DNA of 64,000 bases from Membranipora membranacea (Eukaryota > Bryozoa > Gymnolaemata > Cheilostomatida > Membraniporidae): NCBI GenBank assembly GCA_914767715.1, contig OU612071.1, positions 26,657,681 to 26,721,680 of the forward strand, given 5' to 3'. Positions 13,381-25,700 of this stretch are shown here, piece by piece. Below the pieces are notes generated by a model that did no database searches, had not been told where the DNA came from, and worked only from the letters and a program-made list of their open reading frames with translations. The stretch's first letter is position 1; every line of letters starts with the position of its first letter. The position numbers and the translations under genes were made by a program.

Positions 13381-14944
13381 GTTAATGGGAACAGCTTGTT
13401 CATAATATCTTACTAAGGGATGATAGAACCATATTAATCAAGTAGGCTAAACCATTGAAGATTTGAGTAAATTTTAACCGTATTACAGTGGTACCAATAC
13501 AGGAAAATCATTTTTAAATCATTCAATTACCTCGGACTTCGGAGTACAGACAGAGTTATAGCTTATGGTATTGCTTATGTTTATTAGACTAGCAGACTAA
13601 AGCCATTGGATCAGTGTTGTTAATTATCAGATTACCGTATAGTTCTATAAACGCTGGTCTTTCAATAAACTCCTGTTGTTATCATGTTTCAATAAGCCGA
13701 GCACATGATTAACATAACAAAAGGCCGGTCATGAAAGTCAATTTAAAGGTACAAACGCCGGGGCGTTTATAGGATTTAACAGTATATGTACAGAATTAAA
13801 TAATTAAATACTTCAGGCATTTTACCTAGGCCTACTTGCCTATACATTGAAGGCTCTATAATGTTCATCGGTAGACAAATATTTTCCATGTTCAATTTCA
13901 CATACATTATAATGTATCTTAAAAATATCAGCAGTAAAATATCAGCAGTAATATCTATCAATTTTCTTGCTACTTTACTGCCAGGACTATAAAATCTTTT
14001 GTTCCGGCAAACTGCTCCTGCCCGAGTCCTGGTGCTGGCCGGACGTGGTATACCACTCCCGCTCTCGACACTATGCCTTGAACTCCCACCCACTCCCGCC
14101 TGTCAGGACCAGTCCCACGTACACCTCTACACCAAGCTAAGTGAAGACTCTAAGACTCTAACCTTCATTTACCGGCTATTTATCTCAGTAGTGTATAATC
14201 TTTGTACAAATCACAGCTCTGACTACTCACTAGAAACCTTCTTTCTCCAATGTAACTTTTAGATAAGCAGGACAATTAGTGTTCTTTATATACTGGTACG
14301 GTTTTGATGAAGCTAACTTAACTTTAGTATGCTGGACAGTGTTATGGTGACATGTTAAATCTGCCTGTAAGAAATATAAGAATGAACAATTAAATATCAT
14401 CAGCTTTTTATAGCGCATTCTGTCTAGTATTAATGAAGTCTCATATTATTTACAATGGTTCTTACATCAAAAGGGACTGCCATATCTATGGGATTTGAAT
14501 TTCCCTTTCAAAATATGTTTGTTATGTTATACACAAACAAACAATAATACTTTCCAGGGAAAGCTTCTTCTTAAAAAATCGGTAATATTTTTAACCCTGA
14601 GTTGTCTCCTTTTTTTTGAAGAGGAGGCAATCCAGACAAGCTTATTTTTTGAAGTGTGAACTGTAACTGCTGTAACAGGGGATTTGATTTGTCAAAATCC
14701 CAGCAATTGCCAATCACAGATATCTCTGATGTCTATGATAAAATGGATATTGAGGTTGTTCTGGCTTTGAGTGTAGAATGGATCATAGATATTGCAAACC
14801 AGCATGAAACAAATTCATGCTGTCTCTCAGTGATTACTAATTCTACTCATACATGGGCATATGTAGATGCAGCTATGTCTACAATGATGACAGAAGCATG
14901 AGATCAGGATGTGCCTGCCCTGAGTAGCTAATCTAGCTACTCAG

Positions 14945-15030
14945 GACCAGCTGCATAGGACTTGAGGAAGCCTAGTCAAGTGTTGACAAACAACACTAGG
15001 CTTACTCAAGTCCTATGATTGACCAGCTGC
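14945..15030. repeat. Hairpin insertion with 10-bp flanking repeats
   Basis: The arms 14954-14975 and 14995-15017 pair almost completely (both contain the complementary strings ATAGGACTTGAG and AAGCCTAGT). GACCAGCTGC flanks the unit at 14945-14954 and 15021-15030. Confidence 0.75.
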
Positions 15031-15096
15031 TACTAAGCTAGTGTAGTAGCAACATAGGTTTTGAGGGAAAGCTGTTGGTGGTTGGTTAGTGGTTGC

Positions 15097-15133
15097 GGCT
15101 ATGGGTTGTCACCAAACAAGACAACCCATAGCC
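15097..15133. repeat. Perfect 14-bp hairpin
   Basis: GGCTATGGGTTGTC (15097-15110) pairs with its complement at 15120-15133 across a 9-base loop. No flanking duplication found. Confidence 0.7.
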
Positions 15134-16754
15134 AACCATAATAATCACCATGACAAGTTTCGTATCAGTTATATTACCTGATTAGGCTAAGTGCACCTAA
15201 AGCCCACTCTTTTATTGATATGATGCTGATATCAGCAATATCAGGAACAGAATGAAAGGAATCATCTCATGCTATTGAAATGAGCACAATGGGCACCTAA
15301 CCACAACTAAGCAGTGGCAGCTTCTGGTTATTAGGAGATAACAGTAATTAACTACCCTGAAATAAAACAACAACACCTTTTGTATATATCAGAAATATTC
15401 TAATCTGTAACAGTAGAGAATCTTTTTGCTACTCATTGGTACTTGAATTTTTTAAATCGGTCCACTAACAAGGCATATAGACACTCCTAGGTGATGGAAG
15501 CTTATAAAAAAACTTGCTGGTTATTTTTGTGAAAAATGATAATAATAATAATCCTTGGAACATAAGACTTCCACGCATCATTTTGTTGCTCATAATATTC
15601 CCCACCCAGCCGGCAAGGCTTAGCCAGCAACCTTTTGAAGAGGTTGCCAATGGGCAGATTTTTTGTTGGCCAATATCCTCTGACATCACCTGTCTTTGAT
15701 AGGTATGCCAGAGGGAGCCACATATCCCCATTTCCCAGCAACAGATAAAAGTGGTTTTAGATGTTTCTGCTTTTATACTTTATTTTCTTGCCGTTGGCGG
15801 TTGCAGAAATTATTTTCTGGACTGAAAAAGCTTAGCTAACACTTAAATTATAATGTATATACCATCTATTAGTATGGCTCCAGCATGAGAACAGTTTATT
15901 CATCACTGTTTTCAATGGTACACAGAAGTCCAGGCTGAGTGTAAAAATGGTTGTCAATGCGAGGTCGATGTAATTTGCAGACCAAAGTAGCATTTATCTC
16001 CCCTAGCTGATTGATCATATTCGAGAATTCTCTACACCCAGACACCAAACAACCAAATGAGAAATCAGCATCCCTATTTTATTCCTGTGAACCAGTATCA
16101 CATCCAAGAAATTTGAAATAGGCAAATATGTGGCCATTGATTGAATCAACTGCTTCTGGCACCACTTGCCACTCAACACAAAAAGTGGTGGTGGTGGAAG
16201 GATACATTTGTTGTTGCAAGAATCATTGATTCCAGCTGAGTCTTTACACTCTTAGGCTAAATGCTCTAAGCATAGCAGAAGCCTTCTACAGCAGACCCAC
16301 TCAGACAGTACTCCCTGCCCGGACTCCCTCCTCTACAGGCCTTATGAGTAACATAATAAATGAATATATATAACAAATAAATGAACTATTGAATTTTAAT
16401 ATTGGATAGAGATATCCCTGTTATATCCTTCCCTGAGAAGGATATAAAACTTATATTAAACTTCTTGAAGAGGTTGCTAAAAATCCCTTTTGGCAACCTC
16501 TTCCACCGGTCCATATGGCATACAATTTGCAACAGTGTTCAGCCTCTTCTGGTTACCTCTTTCCAATTCAGTTTAGACAACTAATTGCCCGCTGGGCAGT
16601 CAATTTCCAATTCAAAGAAGTTGTAAAACAAACTCCTGAGAATCTAAAACTTGTCATTCTGAATCTCCAATTCGTTACATAACCATAATTAGTTCATGCT
16701 GCAATGAGCTGACCACAACTGCTAGGGATTAAATTATTTCTATTGTTCTACTAG

Positions 16755-19700
16755 GATCGCGCTCCCAGCACTATCCTCAATGCAAATGGACCAGGTAATA
16801 TAACTGATTCCACTTTTGTAATGACCCACAGCGGCTTTCACTCCGAAGACCTATGTGTAGTAGTGTTACAGTGTGCCCAGGGGAGGGGATGGGATAACCA
16901 CAAGGTGTGGGTTCGCCCCCTTGAGCAAGTAGGAGGCTCTGACTGCCCTGAGGAATAGATGTATTTGGCTATTCCCCAGGCCGCCACCAGAGCCTCTTGA
17001 TTGCTCTAGGGGAGTGTTTTTTTCGAAGTGTCGCGAAGTAAAATCCTGGATACAGCGGGCATAACTGGTTCCAAACCAAATATCAACCAACTTGCTCCCA
17101 ATATAGATATATTTTTATATAGTGGGAGTTTGTTGATATTTTTGAATGGATCCAGTCTGCCTGTGGTATATAAGTAATAGTCTCAACTTTCCATGGGGCT
17201 TTGGGAGTGGTACGCACCAGTGAACAGTTGATACTGTTATTAGAGGCTAGTCTGCCTGCTGCCATACCCCCCCCCCCCTCCCATTTGCCCATGGTTTTCA
17301 GCTAGTGCACATTAGGTTTGTAAATCATTGATTCAACTAATCAAATCTTTTGGCAGTGATTCAAGTTCAATGCATTCTGACCAGAGATTGAATCTGTACA
17401 ACATAATTTTTTTTGTTTTATAAATATTACTTCCTGGGTAAATATAAAGGTAAATATCAAGGGCTGTAGGTCTTGTTTACAATAGTCTAATGGCTGTCCA
17501 GTTGTGGAGGTATTGACTTTTATGTCTAGCAACTTACTTTGCAACATCAAAAGTCATCTCACCTCAAAGGCACCAACTAAAAAAAACCTCCACCTAGTTC
17601 CAGGATGTGAACTGCTACGCTGGGAGTTTGTGGCATTCGTCCATCAAACCAAGGAGTAAAAGGGGGAGGAGCCATGTCTCTAATTTGGATAATCCTATGT
17701 TTGCCTCTGATGCTTGGGAGGACACAACTCTTAAAACCGTTTTGATTGGCTGAGAAATTATAATAGCCAATCAGAGCTCTCCAATTTCGGCACTGATAGG
17801 AAGGCTGCTTTTGGGCACTTGCTCTTGAGCCCAGAATATGAATATGATAGGTTGGACAGAGTCAATGTACAGCCTACCAACTGTAAAAGATTTTGGGCTT
17901 CAAATTGGTACTAGATGCTAATAACTTTGGTACTCATGGACTGAGAAATATGTCCAACCAAATGGGAGAGATGTGGAGAGTCAGGCTCATAAATGACCTC
18001 TGTAAGCTCATTAAAAGATGGATGTGAGCTACAATTTGTATCCTACCAAACACAGCATGTCTTACTCTATCAGTATGCAAAGTTTTGTGAACTAACAAGG
18101 TCAAGATGGGGAGATATGTGGTAAACTAGCCAATTTTCGTTTTTTTCAAACAAAATGGCAGACATTTTACTATCTAATTCTTTGTAATGGGTGTTTTTTA
18201 GTAGAGTTGGGCCTTTGATAACATCAACTAGGTTGATAAAAAACCTTTAAAACATTAATTTCAACATCAGAGGGTTGCTAGAGCAATATATCACTCATTA
18301 ACTACAACCAAGTTTCCTGAAAAGAATTCAGCAAGGCGAGGCAAAGATCCAAAACAGGAAGTGCCTTATATTATATAGAATACAAATTAGAGACATGGCT
18401 CCTCCCCTCTTTTACTCCTTGATCAAACACCTCACAAAATTTAGAGTTTGTTAGTGGAATGCCGCAAAATCCCTTGAACTAACCTCCACCCATAGGATGT
18501 CTACAGTCTTATATAGAAGATACTGAGAGTGTGAACTTTTATTATTCTCCACATAATTGAACTGTGGAGAATAATAATCATGCTCCATCTTAAAAGACAA
18601 ATTGTGACATAATTATACCACAGTTATACCATAATTACCAATTTTTAGAAGATCACCACACAGATAATTACTCATTATCTGTACAGGGCATCATCAAAGT
18701 TCGCGTCACGGTGCCCCAGGTAAGGATTCTCATCTCCTATCCTGTCCTGCACTCTGCGGTGGTATTTGTAGTGGTACTGTCGCTCGCAAATTTATAATTA
18801 TTGTTATTTCTCATCCATTCCATACGCATTGCATAGCGTATAATGATGGTCTCCATATCATAATATATATGGATACCATCACTATACGCTATGCACTGGA
18901 TTTCACTGAGTTGTGATGTTCTCTTTCATCTCAAAAGCCAGGAGAGATTGAGTTGAATTATCCACAAGATAAACGATTGGAAGAAGAATTTCTCACTTTC
19001 TTCTCTTCTGCGAAATTATAGTTTACCACAGCCATTGAAATTAATGACAACAAGACGTTATTTGATTTAGAAAATGCCTGTCTATTTAATTGAGAGGAAA
19101 ACTCCGAGTTATTAATAAAAGCGTAACAATGGCGTCTTCTCAACTATATATATCTTACTTTTTTCACCAAAATGAGAGACATGGATTACGACTCCACATG
19201 CAGTTTTGGCAATAATCAAGTGTTGGGGTATGTCCCTGGATACCTCTAGCTCATCTTAGCGTCCTTGATCGATAGTTTGCGGTTTGGGAAGTATTAGACT
19301 TTTCTTTGTAGAGAAGAAAAGCCAGGAAGGAGCGCAGTTTAAGAACTTTTACATTATACCATATACGAGTGGAGGTTGGTGCTTACATTAAGTGGATACA
19401 AAGCTTTATCCGACAACTTATTCACAAAGCCTGATTCCGACATTACGACATACGACAAAATATGTTGCCTCTTTTATAAGAAAATCGTCAATTCTAAGTT
19501 GTCAACTATGCTTCCTTTTTCACTCTTTAAATGTGATTGTGTTCACTCCCAACCGGTACCTGTTGTACAGACTTACTAGTCAATTACAATGTCATGAAAT
19601 GGAAAATATTGTGAGATCTTTTCTTGCAGTGTTTTTACCATTATTGCCCACTGTATTCTAGAAGAGTCTGTTGTATCCAGTATACAGGGACAGGAGGGAC

Positions 19701-22700
19701 AACTCCAAAATCCAAACAAATGAAAATTGATGGCTTGTTATAAAACTATTTGGTCTCTTTTACAGAGAAAGTAGATGCACATGGAGGACAAGTAGTTGAT
19801 GAGGCTAACCCTACAGAACAAGGTACATAGTTCATTTGAGGACAAGTAGTTGATAACCAAATAACCGCTGCCCATGTGCGTATTTTGTGGCGCTCCACTA
19901 TAAAAAATTCACACACAGTAAGGGGATGTTTGATAGTGGAGCGCCTCCAATATCCGACGCAGGCAGCGCGCGGCCCCTCTTATAGGTAGTTGACAGCTTC
20001 TTTTTATATATGGCTCACTACGCTGTCAACAGATTGGCGAAATTTGGATTCATACGCTCATCCTAATCCTTTCGCAGAGAAAGCTAATCGGAACCCTGAG
20101 ATATTTTAGTCTTCTATCACTAATGATTTTGATGCCTTGAAATGGAGGGTGTCACTAACCCCAATCAAAAGTAAGAAACTAGTCATAAGTAGGGCACTAA
20201 AGGGTATGATTCTTTTCATTGAATAGAGATTTCAGTTGACGGTTTGTCACAGTGTTCAACTGAGGTGTGTAGGTTTATAGGCTAATCCTTTAAAGCGTTT
20301 AAATTAATACAAAATGAGGGCTACAAATAAAAATTGATGGCTTGCTATTTGGTCTCTTTTACAGAAAAAGTAGATGCACATGTAGAAATGTGCAAGCATT
20401 TTCATATATAGAATCACAATAAAATATCTATGTTTCAGCGCATCATTGGATTATTTGATTATTCACTATACGGCCGGGATTTTCTGTGCTTATAGGGATG
20501 ATGAATAAGAATATTCGGTTATTCACTATTCGGCTGGGAATTTCTGGGCTTATTGAGATGATGAATAAGATTATTCGGTTATTCACTATTCACCCGGGAA
20601 TTTCTGAGCTTATAGGGATGATGAATAAGATTATTCGGTTATTCACTATTCGGCTGGGGATTTCTGAGCTTATAGGGATGATGAATAAGAATATTTGGTT
20701 ATTCACTATTCGGCTAGGAACTTCTGAGCTTATAGAGATGATGAATAAGATTATTCGGTTATTCACTATTTGGCTGGGAATTTCTGACCTTGTAGAGATG
20801 ATGAATAAGATTATTCGGGTATTCACAATTCGGCTGGGAATTTCTGAGCTTATTGAGATGATGAATAAGGTTATTCGGTTGTTCACTATTCGGCTTGGAA
20901 TTTCTGAGCTTATAGAGATGATGAATAAGATTATTCGGTTATTCACTATTCGGCTGGGGATTTCTGAGCTTATTGAGATGATGAATAAGATTATTCGGGT
21001 ATTCACAATTCGGCTGGGAATTTCTGAGCTTATTGAGATGATGAATAAGGTTATTCGGTTGTTCACTATTCGGCTTGGAATTTCTGAGCTTATAGAGATG
21101 ATGAATAAGATTATTCGGTTATTCACTATACGGCTAGGAATTTCTGAGCTTATAGAGACGATGAATAAGATTATTCGGTTATTCACTATTCGTCCGGCAA
21201 TTTCTGAGCTTATAGGGATGATGAATTATATTATTCGGTTATTCACTATTCGGCCGGGAATTTCTGAGCTTATAGGGATGATGAATAAAATTATTCGGTT
21301 ATTCACTATTCGGCTGGGAATTTCTGAGCTTATAGAGATGATGAATTACATTATTCGGTTATTCACTATTCGGCTAGGAATTTCTGAGCTTATAGAGATG
21401 GTGGATAAGATTATTCGGTTATCCACTATTCTGCTAGGAATTTCTGAGCTTATAGAGATGATGAATAAGATTATTCGGTTATTCACTATTCGGCTGGGAA
21501 TTTCTGAGCTTATTGAGATGGTGGATAAGATTATTCGGTTATTCACTATTCAGCTTGGAATTTCTGAGCTCATAGAGATGATGAATAAGATTATTCGGTT
21601 ATTCACTATTCGGCTGGGAATTTCTGAGCTTATAGAGATGATGAATAAGATTATTCGGTTATTCACTATTCGGCCGGGAATTTCTGAGCTTATAGGGATG
21701 ATGAATTACATTATTCGGTTATTCACTATTCGGCTGGGAATTTCTGAGCTTATAGAGATGATGAATAAGATTATTCGGTTATTCACTATTCGGCCGGGAA
21801 TTTCTGAGCTTATAGGGATGATGAATTACATTATTCGGTTATTCACTATTCGGCTGGGAATTTCTGAGCTTATAGAGATGATGAATTACATTATTCGGTT
21901 ATAGAGATGGTGGATAAGATTATTCGGTTATTCACTATTCGGCTAGGAATTTCTGAGCTTATAGAGATGATGAATAAGATTATTCGGTTATTCACTATTC
22001 GGCTGGGGATTTCTGAGCTCATAGAGATGATGAATAAGATTATTCGGTTATTCACTATTCGGCTAGGAATTTCTGAGCTTATAGAGATGATGAATAAGAT
22101 TATTCAGTTATTCACTATTCGGCCTGGATTTTCTGAGCTTATAGAGATGGTGGATAAGATTATTCGGTTATTCACTATTCGGCTGGGAATTTCTGAGCTT
22201 ATTGAGATGGTGGATAAGATTATTCGGTTATTCACTATTCAGCTTGGAATTTCTGAGCTTATTGAGATGGTGGATAAGATTATTCGGTTATTCACTATTC
22301 GGCTGGGAATTTCTGAGCTTATAGAGATGATGAATAAGATTATTCGGTTATTCACTATTCGGCCGGGAATTTCTGAGCTTATAGGGATGATGAATTACAT
22401 TATTCGGTTATTCACTATTCGGCTGGGAATTTCTGAGCTTATAGAGATGATGAATTACATTATTCGGTTATAGAGATTGTGGATAAGATTATTCGGTTAT
22501 TCACTATTCGGCTAGGAATTTCTGAGCTTATAGAGATGATGAATAAGATTATTCAGTTATTCACTATTCGGCCGGGATTTTCTGAGCTTATAGAGATGGT
22601 GGATAAGATTATTCGGTTATTCACTATTCGGCTGGGAATTTCTGAGCTTATTGAGATGGTGGATAAGATTATTCGGTTATTCACTATTCCGCTAGGAATT

Positions 22701-25700
22701 TCTGAGCTTATTGAGATGATGAATAAGATTATTCGGTTATTCACTATTCGGCTAGGATTTCTGAGCTTATTGAGATGGTGGATAAGATTATTCGGTTTTT
22801 CACTATTCGGCTAGGAATTTCTGAGCTTATAGGGATGATGAATAAGATTATTCGGTTATTCACTATTCGGCTGGGGATTTCTGAGCTTATAGGGATGATG
22901 AATAAGATTATTCGGTTATTCACTATTCGGCCTAGGAATTTCTGAGCTTGTAGAATCGAAGAGTATGGTTATTCTACTATTCACATATTCACTTATTCGT
23001 TGTAATTTTCTCTCACATGGGATTTGGTATAATATTACCGTTTGCGAGTTGTCTTACCTTTGAACATGCATAGACAACTCTCAGAAAGTCAGGCAACCAG
23101 GCCGTATAAGAGCAGTGAGGATGGGATAATAAGTGTTGATTGCACTGCCTTGCCCTTATTATCCGGTCAGGTTGTTTCAATGGTAAACTTTGTACAAACC
23201 TTAACTAATCGTTACCGTAATTGTCTGCTTTCCTCAAGTTAAAGAAGATATTTTGTATCTGCTGTTTCAAAAGTTTCCTCTAAGGGTATAATATAAATAT
23301 GCTCTTTGTTTTTATACGATGAAGAAATAGGCTTAGATTGGTCAATACAGTTTATGTAAACAAATTACAGCTTGCCTTCACAGAACATGCTTTCAATTCA
23401 ATTTCTGACTCAGTATGCAAAAATGAAACAGCTGTTCACTAATACAATACCTTCAATCTTTCACAAATAAATTCGGTGTGTGGTACTTCTTAAGCAGAGA
23501 TACCCATAGAGTGCAACTTTCTGCTTTTGCTAACAGGATATGAATCATGTCATGTCTATGGGTGTCATGGTTATTACAAATTCCAGTTTTTATCCAGATA
23601 ATTGACATACCATAATATGAATATGTAACATGATAGTTATCGGAGCGGAGCATAATCATTGAATTATATGCATGTTTGGGTGTGGTGTTTACTTAAAGGG
23701 CAACCAAGGTTTCGCAGCAATGCATTAATGGGTAGCAAATAATGTGCTGGGCAGCATCAGCTTTGTGCATTACGCGATGCAAAACTCAAAGTAGTTGCTG
23801 ACTCGAAGCTGGGTAACAGTTCAGTTTAGGGGAGGTTCCAAGACTTTGCTGTACTAATTTTAGAGCACAGGCTAAATAATAACAGGAACAGGAAACTGCT
23901 ATGTGGTATTCTCTTTTAGCTGAGTTTGAGTACCTGATGGAAGAAATGTTTCACAAGAATTCTGGCTGAATAATCATCCGAATTATATTTTGTCTTTTTC
24001 CCCATGCAGAAGGTGCAATCTGCTATTAATCAATGGCCATCAATGAGAAGTTGTTTGAAACCTTGGTTGCCCTTTAAGCTGCTGGATAATGACATCTACA
24101 CACACACACAAATATTCGCAACTAAGTCTTCTTATTTGGTGTAAAAAATTAAATTAGGATACTGGGAGAGCTGATGTACTTCAGTTAATCATTTAGGTTA
24201 GTCTGAAGATGTGCTCTGATACTAACCGAGGGCGTGACATGATACATCTTCGGCCAATAAAATCTTTTCAAGTTTTCATAGTTTTGTATTGATGTTAATA
24301 AAGCTAGTCATTTTATGTCAAATGATATATGTGTGGAATCAGGGTGTGGAATGGAATAAAGGTGTCTGAAGTTTTTTTTAAATAATTAATTCTGTGAGTG
24401 TGATCAGGAAGTTCGAAACATGTCCAAAGCTGACTGCGGTGATTTTTGGATCATAAATTAATGATAATAGCCGAGGGGAGATACCTTCTAAATTTGATGT
24501 GAATTCACTGTATTAGGGATGATAGTGGCATTATTTTATCAAAGATATTTCACTTATAAGATATCCACTTGAAAAAGGATAGAATTTGATTATCTTTATG
24601 CTGTACCTATATCTGTTGAACTATCGCATAACACCGGTTCGTGTCATGTGACAATCAGGCACTACCTCCATCACATGATCACATTTCTTATCATAGATAT
24701 CCTCTTGATATCAAAAACAAGAGTATCAAGGATGTCAAAGGTAAGGATATCCATGATATCCTTAGGATATTGCTGCTATCCTTAATTGGACAAAAGATGA
24801 TATCAATTTATTTGAACAACAATATCAACAACATTAAGTTTATTTGCAGGGTATTACGTGGCGGTATGTGCATACATGATAAGTATCAATTTGTCTCTTT
24901 CCTGAAATGCTTTGTGTCCAAGGACCAGGGGATTGACATAGTTCCAAATTCATCGACTGATTTCCTTAGCTGTCAGCTATTAGCTATAGGATGAATAAAC
25001 ATAACAAATTAGGAATATACGAGCATACATGATTAGTTTCAACTCATGTCTCTGTCCAAGTACCAGGGGATTGACATTGCTCCGAATTCATTCAACTGAC
25101 TTCCAAGCTATCCGTGACCTAAAAATAGAATGAATAAACAGAACAGCAAATTTTTCAGCAACTATTCCAATTTACTACTTTGTTGAGTTTTTTGACGTCG
25201 TAACGTAGTCTTCAATTGGTTAGGTATGTCCTCTGAGTCACATGGTCTCACCCATATAGAGTTTTTTTAATTCTGATGGCCAAGCTGTCTATCTTTTCTG
25301 CTTTGTTTTCTTCCACGCTGAAGTCACCTGGCACTGTATAGTGAACAATCACTGTTGCTGAACTCATTTTATCAACCAGAACAATATCAGCCATTAAAAA
25401 AGAGAGTTGGACAACATGATGTGATAAGGTGTGCAAAATCCTTCAGGAGATTTAAACATTAGAAAACCAATTAAGGTCATGCCTCGCCTAGGATACTAAC
25501 TTGAGAACTACTGGTCCGATTTCCTTGATTTTTCATTCTAATTGTAGCTATCCTTGTTTAGCAATTTCCAAACACTCAATTAACTGTAATATAATTTTTT
25601 TAAATTGTGATGGCACTTTATAAAATTTAAACCTCCGGTGCCCATGCAAAAGAATAGGAGCTGCCAATAACTGGGAGCGTCTGGCCTCACAGCCATTTAT

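Larger units (their letters stand above)
13381..16754. other. Core of the fold-back element, left part: no gene recognised
   Basis: Contains an 81-codon frame (14656-14901, +) with no known motif, a cluster of hairpins at 14920-15133, and short frames around 15465-15741 with no family resemblance. No transposase motif was seen in any frame. Confidence 0.4.
9712..23055. mobile_element. 13.3-kb fold-back transposable element with 10-bp target duplications
   Basis: The element spans 9722-23045. Both ends begin GCAAACGGTAATATTAT when read inward, and the first ~100 unique bases match with about four differences before running into 60-bp minisatellite arrays in opposite orientation. The 10-bp direct repeat GAGTTGTCTT flanks it at 9712-9721 and 23046-23055. 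Fold-back elements have long internally repetitive terminal inverted repeats. Target duplications of 9-11 bp are typical of Mutator-like transposases, which is an inference here. The core (13381-20455) contains no recognisable transposase; it carries a nested 887-bp element, several hairpins and three candidate micro-exons. Confidence 0.88.

Noticed and set aside
20486-22814. Open frames of 472 and 188 codons in the right array
   Set aside because: Same 60-bp minisatellite in the opposite orientation; not genes.
24641-24994. 117-codon plus-strand frame
   Set aside because: Runs through a palindromic 'gatatcc' cluster; no motif or splice support.
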